Positions 37,201-48,566 of a stretch of 64,000 nucleotides of DNA are shown here, piece by piece (positions within the stretch are counted from its first letter, which is position 1; each line of letters starts with the position of its first letter). Under the pieces are notes generated by a model. That model did not search any database, was not told where the DNA came from, and saw only the letters and a list, made by a program, of their open reading frames with translations. The translations under genes and the position numbers were made by a program. Location of the stretch: NCBI GenBank assembly GCA_037013685.1, contig CM072895.1:16577963-16641962 (forward strand). The letters are read 5' to 3'. This DNA is from Acridotheres tristis (lineage: Eukaryota; Chordata; Aves; Passeriformes; Sturnidae).

Positions 37201-39312
37201 ACTTTCTGATGTTGGTGTTTTTGACATTTCATGTTGTCAGATATTTAAGGTACAGCAGCTGATCCCTTGCACTTTGCAAAATCTCAGTCTTTGAAGATTT
37301 GTCTAAATTTTCCAGCCTGCAGAAAATGAAATACTTTGGCCTCCTGTGACTGCAAACATTATTTTACTGTGGTCAAAAGTTAAGATTTAGTTGCACTGCT
37401 TTATAAATGCTGTATAATAGTTATTGCATACTGCAGAGTTTCTATGAGTAGGGATTTTAGCCTTTACAAGAGTAGCATTGGAGTTAGGCTTCAGGAAGTT
37501 TTGTAAAAAGAGGTTCTTTTTTGACCTTTGTGATAAAACTACCATTTGCCTGGGCACAGAATATGGAAGGAGAAAGCTCTCCCACCCACTACCTCTTTAA
37601 TTTGTGTTAAGAGCACTGAAAATAAGAAATGTGGACATGAGATTTTAGCTGCAGGGAAGAATATGTAATCTGATTTATAGAATTAGACCTTCTTGAATGC
37701 TTGTTTTACTCCAGCAAAACCTCCTTTGGTAAACGTCATGTGCAGGTTTGAGTGGGTGTTCACCTGCTGGTTTGTAGAGAGAGGAGGACAGGAAAGCAGT
37801 TTGCTCTTGAGGGGTGCTGGGGAAGAAGTGGATCATTTCACAGCTTGAAGCACATAAAACTTGCTCTGGTGTCAGTATGGGCAGTGGAATTTGACAAGAA
37901 GTGGGAGGGGAGAAGTGTGTGTGTGACTAGGGTGATACTTTGCATTCTGGAAGGAAGAAGCAGGGTCTGGAATTCATGGTTTGACATTTCTGAATATGAG
38001 AAAGAAGCCAAAGAAAGCTAGTGGGTGTTGGGACATGACTGATTTGCTCCAGTTTGCAAAGTAGGTGTGGACAGCAGAAATCAGAAGGACGGCAAGAAAT
38101 CACCAGGTTTTGTTTTAATCTAAGGGACAAAAACCTGCCAGTGGAATGGTCACTCAAGGCACCCTAGCCTGCTCTAAGTCCTGATGTTGGAGCCTGGCAG
38201 TGCAGCTGTTTTAATTTCACAACTTGAGAGCCACTTTGCTCTGGATTCCTGCCATTGGAAACATCCTAAGGCAGAGAAATCTCTAAAGAGAAGTAGCTGC
38301 AGTTCATTAGCTTTTTCTCTGGGATCACTGCAGAGATCCTGGATGGTCAGAGATGGATTGGTGTTTCCTCCAGACCTTATCAGATTTGCCTGTGGAGAGG
38401 GATTTGTGAGTTGAGCAATGGAGCTGTAAGAGGATTCCATGGCAGAGTGGGTGAATGTGGCTACTGGAACTTGCCCTAAGGAGCCAGCCTCAGCAGGGCA
38501 CCTCCCCTGAGTGTCTTGGTCCAGAGCCTGTGAAGTGGGAGTTCACATACACAAAGTATGGCTGGACAATCTTTTGGCATTAACTTTGGTAATTTTTATA
38601 AGGTATCTCCTGTTAATTACCTCACTGCTGAATAGGTGAGAAGTGAGATTAGGGTCTTTTTTCTTTTTATTAAGCTGAACTAGAAATAGTCCCTATGGGT
38701 TTTGAGACTTGGTCACAAGAACATTACTTATCATGTGGTGTCACATCAGCTGAAATCCTCAGACAGTAAGGCTGCTGGATTTCCTGATGCTTGCCTTTCT
38801 CCTAGTCTGTCACAATTCTTCCACCGTTCAGATTGGTGTTTCGTGTATGTTTGGGTTACGGGGGCAACAAAGCTTGTGAAACATGACAGTCTGTGAAAAA
38901 TAAGTCTGTAATGTTCCTTCAGCTTTTCCACTGGGATAATTTTTCACATGTACATTTGCATTAATAGCAGTTGGCTTCTAGTTAATAAATACAGTGCCCT
39001 GTGAAATTAATGGGTTATTAGGGTTGGATGGGTTCCTATGGCACCCTTAGTGCTGCAGCTTTCACTAGCTAGCTGTGCCTTTGCCTGTGTGCACAGCAGA
39101 GTTGTTTACATGTTAGGAATATGCTAGAGGCAAGGAGAAAGGAACAGCTTTAATGTGATGCAGCTTAGATGCTCTGTGGGGGAGGCCTCAGAATTGTTCA
39201 TAACAGGATCAAATGTCAATCAATGTTGCGAGAAGAATAAAGTTACTGTTTATGAGAAAATTAGAGTAGTTTATTACATGCTTTTCCTCCATCTATTTTT
39301 GCCCTTGTCTAG

Positions 39313-39429
39313 GAAAATGTCCCTCTCCCGTGGTTCTTTGGGACCCTGTAAGAGTATCAGTGGTGCCTAGGAGAAGCATCTATGCAGACCTCTCCTTTTG
39401 GCTCCGTACACTTCTCTGGGCTGCCTTTG
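39313..39429 (+). other. Cryptic or alternative exon candidate
   Basis: A pyrimidine-rich tract ends in GCCCTTGTCTAG at 39312, and a donor TTTG/GTAAGA begins at 39430, giving 117 bp. An earlier internal donor, CCCT/GTAAGA, lies about 35 bases in. One frame is open from 39330 past the donor, but the peptide is not recognised. It is a weaker rival to the 47889-47970 exon as an LRRC8D leader exon. Confidence 0.2.
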
Positions 39430-41874
39430 GTAAGAAAACAAGTAATTTGCCAGCCAGCTTTTTTCAGCTCTTCCATGAGAAGCTGCTGAGTGTGTTGCTG
39501 AGGATGCTGGTGGAGCATTGTGGCTACTATTAAATTTCTTTTAAAGGCACATCTGTGGATTTACTGCTCTATAAAGTAAGAAAACAGTTACTGACATCAA
39601 GCCATGAACATGAGAAAATGGCTTCTCCCTTATTGCAAGGGAGGAGAGAGAGAGAAGTGGAGAAGAAAACAGCTGAAAACCTCCTCCTCTCCCTCCAGAG
39701 CTATTTTTGCCAGTGACAGAGAACGGTGGGATGAGCAAAGCTGATCTGTATCTGCAGCAGGCTGTGGCTCTGATCTGAAGATGTATCCTCAGGAAAAAAC
39801 AATGAGAGCCTAGCTGTGGGGGAGGGAGCATCTGAAGTCAAAGCACTTCTCTGCTGGTTCTGCACCTGCAGTTTCTGTTCCAAGCTGCTTTGCATTGTAG
39901 GCTGGTGATGCTTAAAATTTGTCAAGAGGGGACTGTCACATTTTGTCTTAGATTGTGCCCCATGTGTCAGCTATTAGGGCAACAGGCTGGGGTTTAGAAG
40001 AGCAGCTGGGGAGTGCAACTCCTGGAGAAAGGTAGGGATGGGGAGGGAAGGACTAGAGAGGAATCATGGATAATTGTGTCAGAATAAAAGGCTTTTAAAG
40101 CCGAGGCTAGGTGTCTTCTAGAAATGCTTCTCTAAAACCTGGCAAATACAGAGTCAGGAATTCCATTTACCAGAATTCAAGCTTTTCTGATTGTGTGGCT
40201 TCTTGCATTCTTCTTAGAATGGTTTGGTGTTCAACCAGTATCCTGATGTGTTGTGTTGTCTGGGCCTGTCTCACGAGGGAGATATTTTGGACAGTTACTC
40301 CCAAGTAAATTCTGTGTGTCATTCTGGAGTTAAGAGTTTGTCTTCACATGCCATTAAGAAATTATTCAAGTCAGCTGAAGGTGTGAATTTAAAGTGAATT
40401 GTTTCAAGGGTTCTACATCTTTGAGGCAGAATAATTGAGAGTCACTCTGATTCTGAAGAAGAGCATCTAAAGAAGGTCTCAAGCAGTTTAATCAAGTCAG
40501 TTTTTTAATTTGTATGGTTTTTGTCTTAAGAATTAATCTGAAGTGCCTTATGCAGACAAAGCCTCAAAGTGGATTATATTATAATAGGAAGGCTATTCTT
40601 AAGGATTTGGGAGAGTTTATGTGGATGCAAATGTGTTACTAGTTAGGAATAGCACTTATATTTTAAAGTCACATTGTACTTTCATCTGAATTCATTTTTC
40701 AACCTTCTGACTCTGCTAACCTTAATCAGAAATTATGAGAGGATGCGAACTGACTTTAGTCTTTGCAACAGACCTTTGAAATGCTGCTGATGGCGTCCTT
40801 AAAGCTGTCACTAACCATGTAATTTCAGTAGAAACTTCTAGTTCACATATTTAATCGTTTACAGTGAATGGAATGCACTTTAGTGAGTAAAGCTGCTGAT
40901 TTCTTCTGAGATTTTCTAAGCTGATGGGAGGAGGGTGAAGGAAGTTAGAGGTGTACAAGTCCTCTGAACAAATCTTGGACTTCCACCCCAAACTGAAATT
41001 CTTCCCATCCCATACAAAGTCTTTTTTCAGATGTGTGTATGAAATAGGGACCTTTAGCAAAATCTGGGTAGTAGAAAAAGGCTGAATGTTCTGTTATCTG
41101 AGGCTTTTGGCAACCTGCATAGTTATGTTTACCTCAAGGGTAAGGGACAGGGAATCTGGCACAGGGATTGTGCACTTCAGACTGAACTGTCTGTGCAGAC
41201 TGGCAGCTTTCAATATTTGCTGTCTAATTGAGGGAGAATTAGTTGAAGAAGTTACCGGCAGAGCTCTCAATTTTGCATTTTAATGTATTGCTACAGTCTT
41301 TTTTTTTCCTTGTTTACTTTTCTTCCTACTTTAATAAAAAGAGTAATGTCTGAACTACTGTAGGTATTTTTCCTTAGCAATTTTCACTTATGCAAAATAA
41401 ATTGCAGCGGCTGATGTACAGCAAGAACACAGATTATTGCCTTTTCAGTTACTGAATTTAGACTTGTGAAACATAGGAAGGAATTTCTAATTTGACTTAA
41501 TTCATGTAAGTATGTATTTCAGCAGCCTTGTGAGATTAGGTGGAAGGGTCCATCCTGTATGTTGAACTGCAGAATTCCATCCAGTAGATTGCTACTAGAA
41601 TTGCCATGCTTCTAGAACACACAACAGATCACTGTGTGTGGATAGTTAGCATATTATTTAAATAAGGTTGTGAAAATGGAAGATTCTGAATGTTTTTCTT
41701 ACTGTTGAGGCAATTATAAAGTCAATGTTGTTTTCTTGCTGAATGTTTGGTTTTATTCCCCTGTGAAAGACTTGGTCCTAGAGACTAAGGACTGATTCTG
41801 TACTAAGGTTTAATTGACAGGATGGAGAAATGCAGGTAGAGCCCAGATGCCTTCACCTTGGGCAGAGGAGGGAT

Positions 41875-41949
41875 CTACAGGAGAGGACTGTACATGGGTG
41901 GTGCCTCTTGGCCTGAGATACATAGCTTCTCTGTTAAATATTTCAAGAG
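41875..41949 (+). repeat. 75-bp duplicated segment, copy 1
   Basis: Aligns without gaps to 44492-44566 with six mismatches in 75 bases (92 percent identity). It begins CTACAGGAGAGG and ends AAATATTTCAAGAG in both copies. The flanks are unrelated beyond these limits. I do not recognise it as a known element. Confidence 0.9.
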
Positions 41950-42922
41950 GAGAGATCTTGTGTGTACACTCAGTGCATGTGCTTTGTGCTGCCTTTCTTG
42001 GCTGAGGAGCTGTGCAGTTTCTGTGGCAGTGTCCCACTGGGATCACATTGAGATCAGTTCATTCTGCCTTGTTCATCAAACGAGCAGCAGATGGCTGGGC
42101 TGTGCAGAAACTGCTAACCAGAGTGAGGGGCAGGCTGATGGTAGGAGTCTGAATTTGTATGTTGTCCAGTCTGGTTGACTTAGCAAGTTGGTTACTTGGT
42201 AAATACCTCATCTTTACAATCAAGGACTAGACTTTGAGGTGCTTTTTGGAGATGGCTGATCAGCACATACACAGGTTTGTTTCCTTTTGTATACTCTGTT
42301 AAGTTTTGTTTTGGTTGCCTTCAGAGTGCTGAACATCCTGTTGGCACCATGGAAAGATCTTCAGTGCCATGGAGATTTAGCCCACTGCAGGTCAATTCCT
42401 GTTTCAGGTCTTCAGCTATGAAAGCTACTGTGGACTTTGGTATCACACAGATAGAAGTTGGTGGTTGCCATGGAACCATCGAGTGTGACCCATTTATGTA
42501 AAGGATAGACAAACAGAGAGTAGCCCCAAAGAAGTTAGACTTAATGCCTCAAAAGAGCATATTTGTCATCACAGACAACTTCATGTCATTGTAGGAAAAA
42601 AAAAAAAGTGTATGGAAAACAGATCTCTGTAAGAAGATACTAAATAGTCCAAAAGCTGAAATTCTGGTTTAAAGAAAGAAGACACCTAAACTAACAGCCC
42701 TCTGGTTTCAGGACACATCTAGAAATTTCAAAGAAAAAGCAGTAATTAAGGGGAAAATGGATATATGAGAATGCAAGTTAGAAGTTAATGAGGTATGTTA
42801 GAAAATTAACTATTTTCTACAGCTCAACTATGTTAGAAATAATTCCAGTTACTAGACAGAGATAATAAAGTAGCTCATGCAAAAAAGTAGAAATATTTGT
42901 TAATACTCTTCCGTAAAAGTGT

Positions 42923-42976
42923 AAAAGAAAAGGTAGGTTGTGGAAAAAAAAGAAAAGGTAGGTTGTGTAGGTTGTG
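42923..42976 (+). repeat. Short tandem repeat
   Basis: The 20-mer AAAAGAAAAGGTAGGTTGTG occurs at 42923-42942 and again at 42948-42967. A third partial TAGGTTGTG follows at 42968-42976. This is a recent local duplication by slippage. Confidence 0.9.
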
Positions 42977-43650
42977 ATACTATCATTGTAATTCCAACAG
43001 AGAATGAAGTCTGATTTATTAAATGAAGATTTTTTTCTAGGGATGCCTGTATGTAAACCAGCCGTGCTGTGACTTGATTGTTCTAAAGACCTTGATAAAA
43101 AGTCTGTAGGCATACAGACAGTTTTTAATAACTGTTGTTATTGGGGGTCTGAAAATAGACAAGGAAAGAGTGGGAGACTGACTTAATCATATTCCAGCTA
43201 ACTTGACATTAATAGTCACCAAAATACTGGAAAAATTAGAGCAACCAGGACTCTGAGATGTAGTAAAGCTATGTCTTCAAAGGCATCTGATGCAAGGGGG
43301 ATGGAGACAGCTCAAACCCACCGTGGTCCTCTGCTGCTGCCTGGCTCCTTCCACGTCCTGTCTCTTGTTCTCCTTCTCAGCAGCAGCAGAGGTATTCAGT
43401 GAGGACTGCTGTGCCCCTTGGGAACTCCTGTCCTGACATGTTTCTGCTCTCTGATATTGCAAAAGTAAACGAATTAAGAACTGACTAACTGATGTTTAAA
43501 AGTTAGTCACTTGTGGTGAATCACTGTCAAATGGGAATGCTTCTAGAAATCTTGCTTTAAGGATTGAGGTGAGGCCAAGATTCCATTGAGCCTTTTCATC
43601 AAGTAGCTCCAGACAAGGCTGGGATCTGTACTGATAGAGTTGGCAGTCCA

Positions 43651-43672
43651 TATCACACTCGGCAGTGTGATA
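43651..43672. repeat. Perfect 9-bp hairpin
   Basis: TATCACACT (43651-43659) and AGTGTGATA (43664-43672) are exact reverse complements separated by CGGC. The stem is short and no function can be assigned. Confidence 0.7.
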
Positions 43673-44445
43673 AACAAGGACAAGGCAGCTTGTACAATGG
43701 AATTCACACAGCCTGGTGAACTGTAGCGATCGAAGGTGCAATTTAATATATTCTGCAATATCATGGGGCCTGCAGGTGTTGTACTTCAGTGTAGTGACAG
43801 AATAGGAGCTTGGGGGTATAGTGAGTCAACAGTTGAACATGACTGCTGTCTTGTAGGGCAACAAAGGGGTATAACTTTGGGTATAGGAGGGGCAATGGGT
43901 GAAGGAAGGGTAATTGTGCACAATTCTGAGATCACAGGCAGCCTATTGAAAATGGGAGTGAATTCACATAAGTCAGAGGAGATATTTGAAGGCTGACTGG
44001 TGTTCCCCAAGGAGAGCCTGAAAGGCTCAGTCTCTTGCTGGATTTGTTTTTTGAGAAGTGGAGGAATTTGGTAATTGGTGAGAAGCACCTTGTGAGGGAG
44101 AGCACACTGGAGGCTAAAATGCAAACAGGCATGACACAGAGCTGATGGCTGGGAGCTGCAATCAGGCAATTGGAAATAAGTGCATTTGTAATGTGAGAGA
44201 GAATAAGTGCTAGAACAAATAAGTTACAGAGGAAAGTGGTGGATTCCACCCAAAATGTTCACAGGGCTGAAGGATTTTCTGAAAGTATCTTCTGTGCTAA
44301 GCACAGGAATTATTAAGAGTAGTGGTATATGATGTCAAACTGACTTCAGTAAGTAAGTCATAGATGGGACTATACAGACCTGCCAACTAAAATGTTCTTC
44401 ACGTGTGCTGCACAGTTGAGCATCAGCTGGCCTCTCTCCTAGAAA

Positions 44446-44489
44446 GTGTGTGTATATATATATGTGTATATATAGCATGTGTGTGTGTA
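44446..44489. repeat. TG/TA microsatellite
   Basis: Mixed TG and TA dinucleotide runs directly precede copy 2 of the 75-bp duplicated segment. Confidence 0.9.
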
Positions 44490-44491
44490 TA

Positions 44492-44566
44492 CTACAGGAG
44501 AGGCATATACATGGGTGGTGCCTTTTGACCCGAGATACATAGCTTCTCTGTTAAATATTTCAAGAG
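44492..44566 (+). repeat. 75-bp duplicated segment, copy 2
   Basis: Ungapped match to 41875-41949, same orientation, 2617 bases apart. This copy abuts a TG/TA microsatellite at its left edge; the other copy does not. Confidence 0.9.
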
Positions 44567-47500
44567 CAACTGAAGAAACTGGAACCCACAAGTGGTGACC
44601 AAGAGTTTCCTAACCATGCATATGATTCTTCATGGGTTCAGACTGGGAAACATGAGTGCATTTCCACTCTGCTTATACTAGGGAGTAATTGCTGTCTGCA
44701 GGGTGGACTAACTTGTGTGTAATGCTGTCTGAACTCTTCTCTCTCTGGAACTGACCTTTCTTGCATATAAAGAGTTTTGGAATCTTTGTGCTGCTTTTCT
44801 CTCACAAAGCAGCAGCTTAGATCTTTCTGTTCCTCTTCTTGAAGGCGCATCTAAAGGATTGTTGAGGAAAAGTAGAACGGCACAGAGTAAGTGCAGAAGC
44901 AGGCTCACAAGCAATGAGTTTATAAGTAATATTTGAGGGGGAAGTTGAGTGTGTTTTTGTTTGTTTTTTTCCTTTTTTATAGTGGACAGTTAATTTCTGA
45001 AAGTCACTGCTGTGTGATACCATTATGGGTAAGAATTGATAGGAATCTAGGCAGGATTAGACACTCAGGAAATTATTTTACTTAGTTCCATGTAAATTTG
45101 TATGATTCTGTTCTGGACTTATAAAACAGTTGGTAACAATGGGGTGTAATGTGGTGGGCTGATTCTATAGCTGTTTACTAGGAGACTTCTTTTGCTGTAT
45201 CTGTTTCTAGCTACTTTCACAACAGGAAAGGGTGATTCAGAGTTCTGTTTCTAAATTTGATATGAGAAGGAGCATAATTCAGGCTGAAGGAACACTGAGG
45301 GTGTGCGTATGAAGGGGAGGTGGTGATAAAAGGAGAACGCACCCTGTGTGCTAAAATGTGTCATTGTACCTCTGATTGCAGGGCATACATGCTGATCTAC
45401 AAACAGAATATGCATGGATCAGAGTAGCAAACTGCTTTTTGAACACTCAGCTTTTCAGTGATGGTACTTATGCAGTATTTGTTGTATTAAAGTAATTAAT
45501 CTGCAGGGAAAAGGAAGCATCTTTGAGGATTGATAGAATCAGAAGTGGAGAGAGAAATAGAGCAAGGAGATTTAAGTTGTGGAAAGAAGAAGATTGCTGT
45601 GTTTTTGTCAGGCAAAGTCTTCAGTTTCCTTTGTAATTGCCTCTTGACACTTGTTTCGGAGAAGGCTTCTCTCTGTTCTTAAATGGAGAGTAACAAATGC
45701 TGTAATTTTCGTTACTTTTTCCTTTTCCCTTTTTTTTCCTTCCCAAGGTTACATGTAGGTGGGACAGGCACACCCACAACTTTATTTGGTGTGACAGTTG
45801 CATCTGGTAAACACAAGTGGACAGAAAGTATTGATGGGAAGATGTAGGTACAGGCATAATGGCTGTGAGGGTTCAGTGCTGCTTCCCTTTCGTGGTTTCC
45901 AAGCCCTGGGATAGCTGCTCAGCACTGTTAGCAGTGTATGCTCAGTGTGCTCCTGAGATGTCACATGAAGAGCAGAGAGCTCCTCTGTCACTGTCCACAC
46001 AAACACATGAACGTGGTCAAGGAAAACCCGTTAGCTCTGCATGGGTCTTGCAACCCACGTCTGTTCCCCACCCGAGTCGTGGTGGAAAGCAATCTGCAGG
46101 ATTGTAAAGAGAGGAAAGTCTTAGAACAGGAACATGAGAAAAATGGTGATGTAGTTAAAGTTTTAGAACTTGAGCAGGTTCAAAAATGAAGCATTTTAAC
46201 ATTTCTGTCCTTGTAGATGGGAATGGTTATTTTGTTGTCATGCTATTTGTGGCCCAAAGATGGGGACCAGTGAGCAGACTTTATTGGAAGTTCTTTGCAA
46301 AGATGAAAGGAGCACTTCGGTCCTACCTCTACAGGCTGCCCTTCTAGTTTAATGTGGCATTAATCTAGCAAAGAATCAGGTAAGGATACTGGACTGTGAG
46401 CAGAGGAAAACACGACGTTGAAGTCATAGATGCTATGAATTGGCTCTTAGGAGCTGCATCAAGAAACACAGTGAGTTGTGATATTTTGTGGCTTTGTATG
46501 ACTGCCATATTTTTCCCTGTGTGCAGTCATTCCAACACAAGTTAAATTCTTTGTTGTAGGAAAGCTAAATATTTTTGAATGCTGAGTCTGAAACACAGAT
46601 GATATACTGCAGCAAAAGACTCTCATGGGATTTTTTTACGAGATGGCTTTTATTTGTTTAATGAGTTTTCAGTAGTTCTTCAGTACATGCTATTGTATTG
46701 TTTGTGTGATGTCTTACAGTGTCACTGGTCTGATCTGGACTGTGATGACTGAATAAATTGCATCATTTGCTGACTGTGGAAAGATGGCTTGATCTGTAAG
46801 ACACATTTGTGTATATGTGCATTTTGTAATGGAATTGTAATCATAAATTAAAGATGTTCAGTTAATGCCAAATACGAGCTGTATTCATAACTCTTGCTAT
46901 TCTTGTCTACCCACAGGAGTTCTAAGAGTCAGAGGGGATCACAGAGGAAACTGAAGCTGCTTTTGTACTTTACGGGGGAAAAGTATTGAAATAAGTTATG
47001 TAGTCTAAGACATCTTGAAAATTGAGACTTTTAAGTGGTCTTTGGGCTTCTACCAAGAAACATGCTGCTGGCATTTAGGTTTTGTGCATTAGAGGAAATG
47101 AAACACTAGAAATCCCTTGGCTTTCATCTACAGAGAAATAGCTACACTTTGCTGCTCTGTTTTGGCCATGTTGGGTTTTGGCATGGTTATGGTGATTTAT
47201 AATTTTATGTCCTGTGGGTTTTCAGTGACTTCAAATTACTAGGAAGAAGTAGTTTGCCCTGAAGTGGTTGGTGAGATGGTGTTACAGCTGGCAGGGAGAC
47301 CTCTAGCAGTTGGAGGATCAGACTCTGTAGTGTGGTGTGACTTTGACAGTGACAGATGTCACAGAGGAGGACTGGAGAAAACTTTAGTAGCTGGCTGTGG
47401 TGTTGTGATGTGGTTGATTGTTCCTTGCTGTGGATGATAGAGGTGTAGACACTGTAATTAAAAAACTCAAGTGCAAATCTCACGGGGAAAAGCTGAATAT

Positions 47501-47913
47501 TTTATGTGACTATGATTGTGCTTTTGCTCATTGCTAAAAAAACTTCCAATTTTGAGTCTGTGTTATAGTGAAGATTTATTGAGATCTCTGTTCAAATTGC
47601 AGCTGTTCACAAACAGCAACTCAGAGGCACAAGAAATCATTTTATGTAACTTAATTTCAAGCGGTGTCATCGTCACTTTTTTTTGTTAACTGAAAGCAAT
47701 AAAGATTCTCTAATAAATGAGTCATAATAGCATTATTGCTGTTATTTATATAACTTGAGGTCTTGTAGTCTAATCCTGTTGGCCTTTACTTCCATGACTG
47801 TTTTAATTTTTAATGGGGATTTTGTTTCTTTTTTAAGCCACTTCATGATTGCTCATTTCATACATTCAGTTTTTTCTCCCCCCTTTAGGGATAGAAGCAA
47901 AACTTTATTTCCG

Positions 47914-47943
47914 ACTTGCTTCTCATAATATGACGAAGCAAGT
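47914..47943 (+). promoter_or_regulatory. Near-perfect 30-nt stem-loop in the inferred leader exon
   Basis: ACTTGCTTC (47914-47922) pairs with GAAGCAAGT (47935-47943), and inside them TCATA (47923-47927) pairs with TATGA (47929-47933). This leaves one loop base and one bulged C, so a 14-bp stem is possible. The only ATG of the exon (47930-47932) is inside the stem. Confidence 0.65.
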
Positions 47944-47970
47944 ATCAGTGAATATTGCCAGCTTCATCAA
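47930..47970 (+). other. 5' part of an overlapping upstream open reading frame
   Basis: ATG at 47930 with A at -3 and A at +4. If exon 2 is spliced to exon 3 at 61821, the frame continues for 25 codons in total and stops at TGA 61855-61857. That is 32 bases past the first base of the LRRC8D ATG and out of frame with it. An overlapping upstream frame of this type normally lowers translation of the main protein. It depends on exon 2 being real. Confidence 0.45.
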
Positions 47971-48551
47971 GTAAGTCTGTGCAGAGCACTAGGAAGCACT
48001 ATACTCAGATCAGCTATGTGTGGACAACTTGGCTACACTCCCAAAAGAAGAATTTCAGTAACTGGAGAGAAATGGTTTTTTTTGTGAATTGTACACCTGC
48101 AGGCAAATACAAAAATTTCCTGCTAATTTGTATCTTTCAGTGATACATTAGTTCAGTCACTTTTCACAGTAGAGTTGCATAGTAAGGAATAATGCCAATA
48201 CTTGAATTTTTTTTTTAGGATGAATTTACCCTGTGGTTACTCCTGAGGTCAAAGTATTGCTGATGTAGAGAATAAACGATTTATTCCAATTTCTAGCCAG
48301 TGGCAGAAACTTAAAGGTTCTTCCTTTTCAGAATTGGCCAGTCTTGAAACTCTGCCTTCCTCAAACACTCTGCTATGTTACACAGTATGAAATCTGATGA
48401 AATTCAACTGAATTTTTGGACCATAATCCTTTTGAAACAGGATGACAAACTGTATAATGCAGTAAGGCTTTGATAGAGATTAGGGAATTGAACCTTTTAT
48501 GAACTATAAATATCAAGTGCTACCAAAGTCTAAGTCTTGTTCAAAAATCAC

Positions 48552-48566
48552 TTTTTTTTTTTTTTT
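48552..48566. repeat. Poly-T run of 15
   Basis: Uninterrupted T run in intron 2, followed by GTTTG. Confidence 0.9.

Larger units (their letters stand above)
25771..39300. other. Intronic stretch without recognised genes
   Basis: Middle part of intron 1. It holds poly-T and poly-A tracts (listed), modest GC-rich patches at about 29910-30080 and 31510-31760, and short open frames without recognisable products. A pyrimidine-rich tract at 35760-35854 ends in CTTTCCAG, a strong but apparently orphan acceptor. No RNA genes or mobile elements were recognised. Confidence 0.5.
15190..47888 (+). other. LRRC8D: LRRC8D intron 1 (inferred), no gene recognised inside
   Basis: About 32.7 kb between the inferred donor at 15190 and acceptor at 47888. 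No protein-coding gene, tRNA or rRNA is recognisable. Translations are short, stop-limited and unlike known families. By eye the plus strand tends to have more T than A and more G than C, as often seen in introns transcribed in this direction. Contents worth naming are listed separately: low-complexity T tracts, a GC-rich CpG-poor patch, a duplicated 75-bp segment, hairpins and two cryptic exon candidates. Confidence 0.55.
39430..47888. other. Distal intron 1, no recognised genes
   Basis: Holds a 75-bp duplicated segment (two copies), a short 20-bp tandem repeat, TA/TG microsatellite DNA and a perfect 9-bp hairpin, all listed separately. A poly-A run lies at 42596-42607 and a pyrimidine-rich tract at about 45709-45750. 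Open frames are short and unrecognised. Confidence 0.5.
47889..47970 (+). other. LRRC8D: LRRC8D exon 2 (5' UTR), inferred
   Basis: An 82-bp interval with the best splice signals I found upstream of the coding exon. The acceptor is a long T/C tract ending in CCCTTTAG at 47888, and the donor is GTAAGT at 47971. Joining it to exon 3 puts an A at position -3 of the LRRC8D ATG, a favourable start context. The exon holds one ATG (47930) and a near-perfect palindrome (47914-47943). No stop-free frame links it in phase to LRRC8D, so it is leader sequence. A first non-coding exon followed by a short leader exon and one large coding exon is usual for this gene family. Assignment is by signal strength, not transcript evidence. 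Confidence 0.6.

Noticed and set aside
39001..39040. TTAGGGTTGGATGGG stretch resembling CR1 or telomeric repeat
   Set aside because: Only a short partial match to the CR1 GGTTGGAAGG motif, without the octamer repeats or the rest of the 3' end, and only one telomere-like unit.
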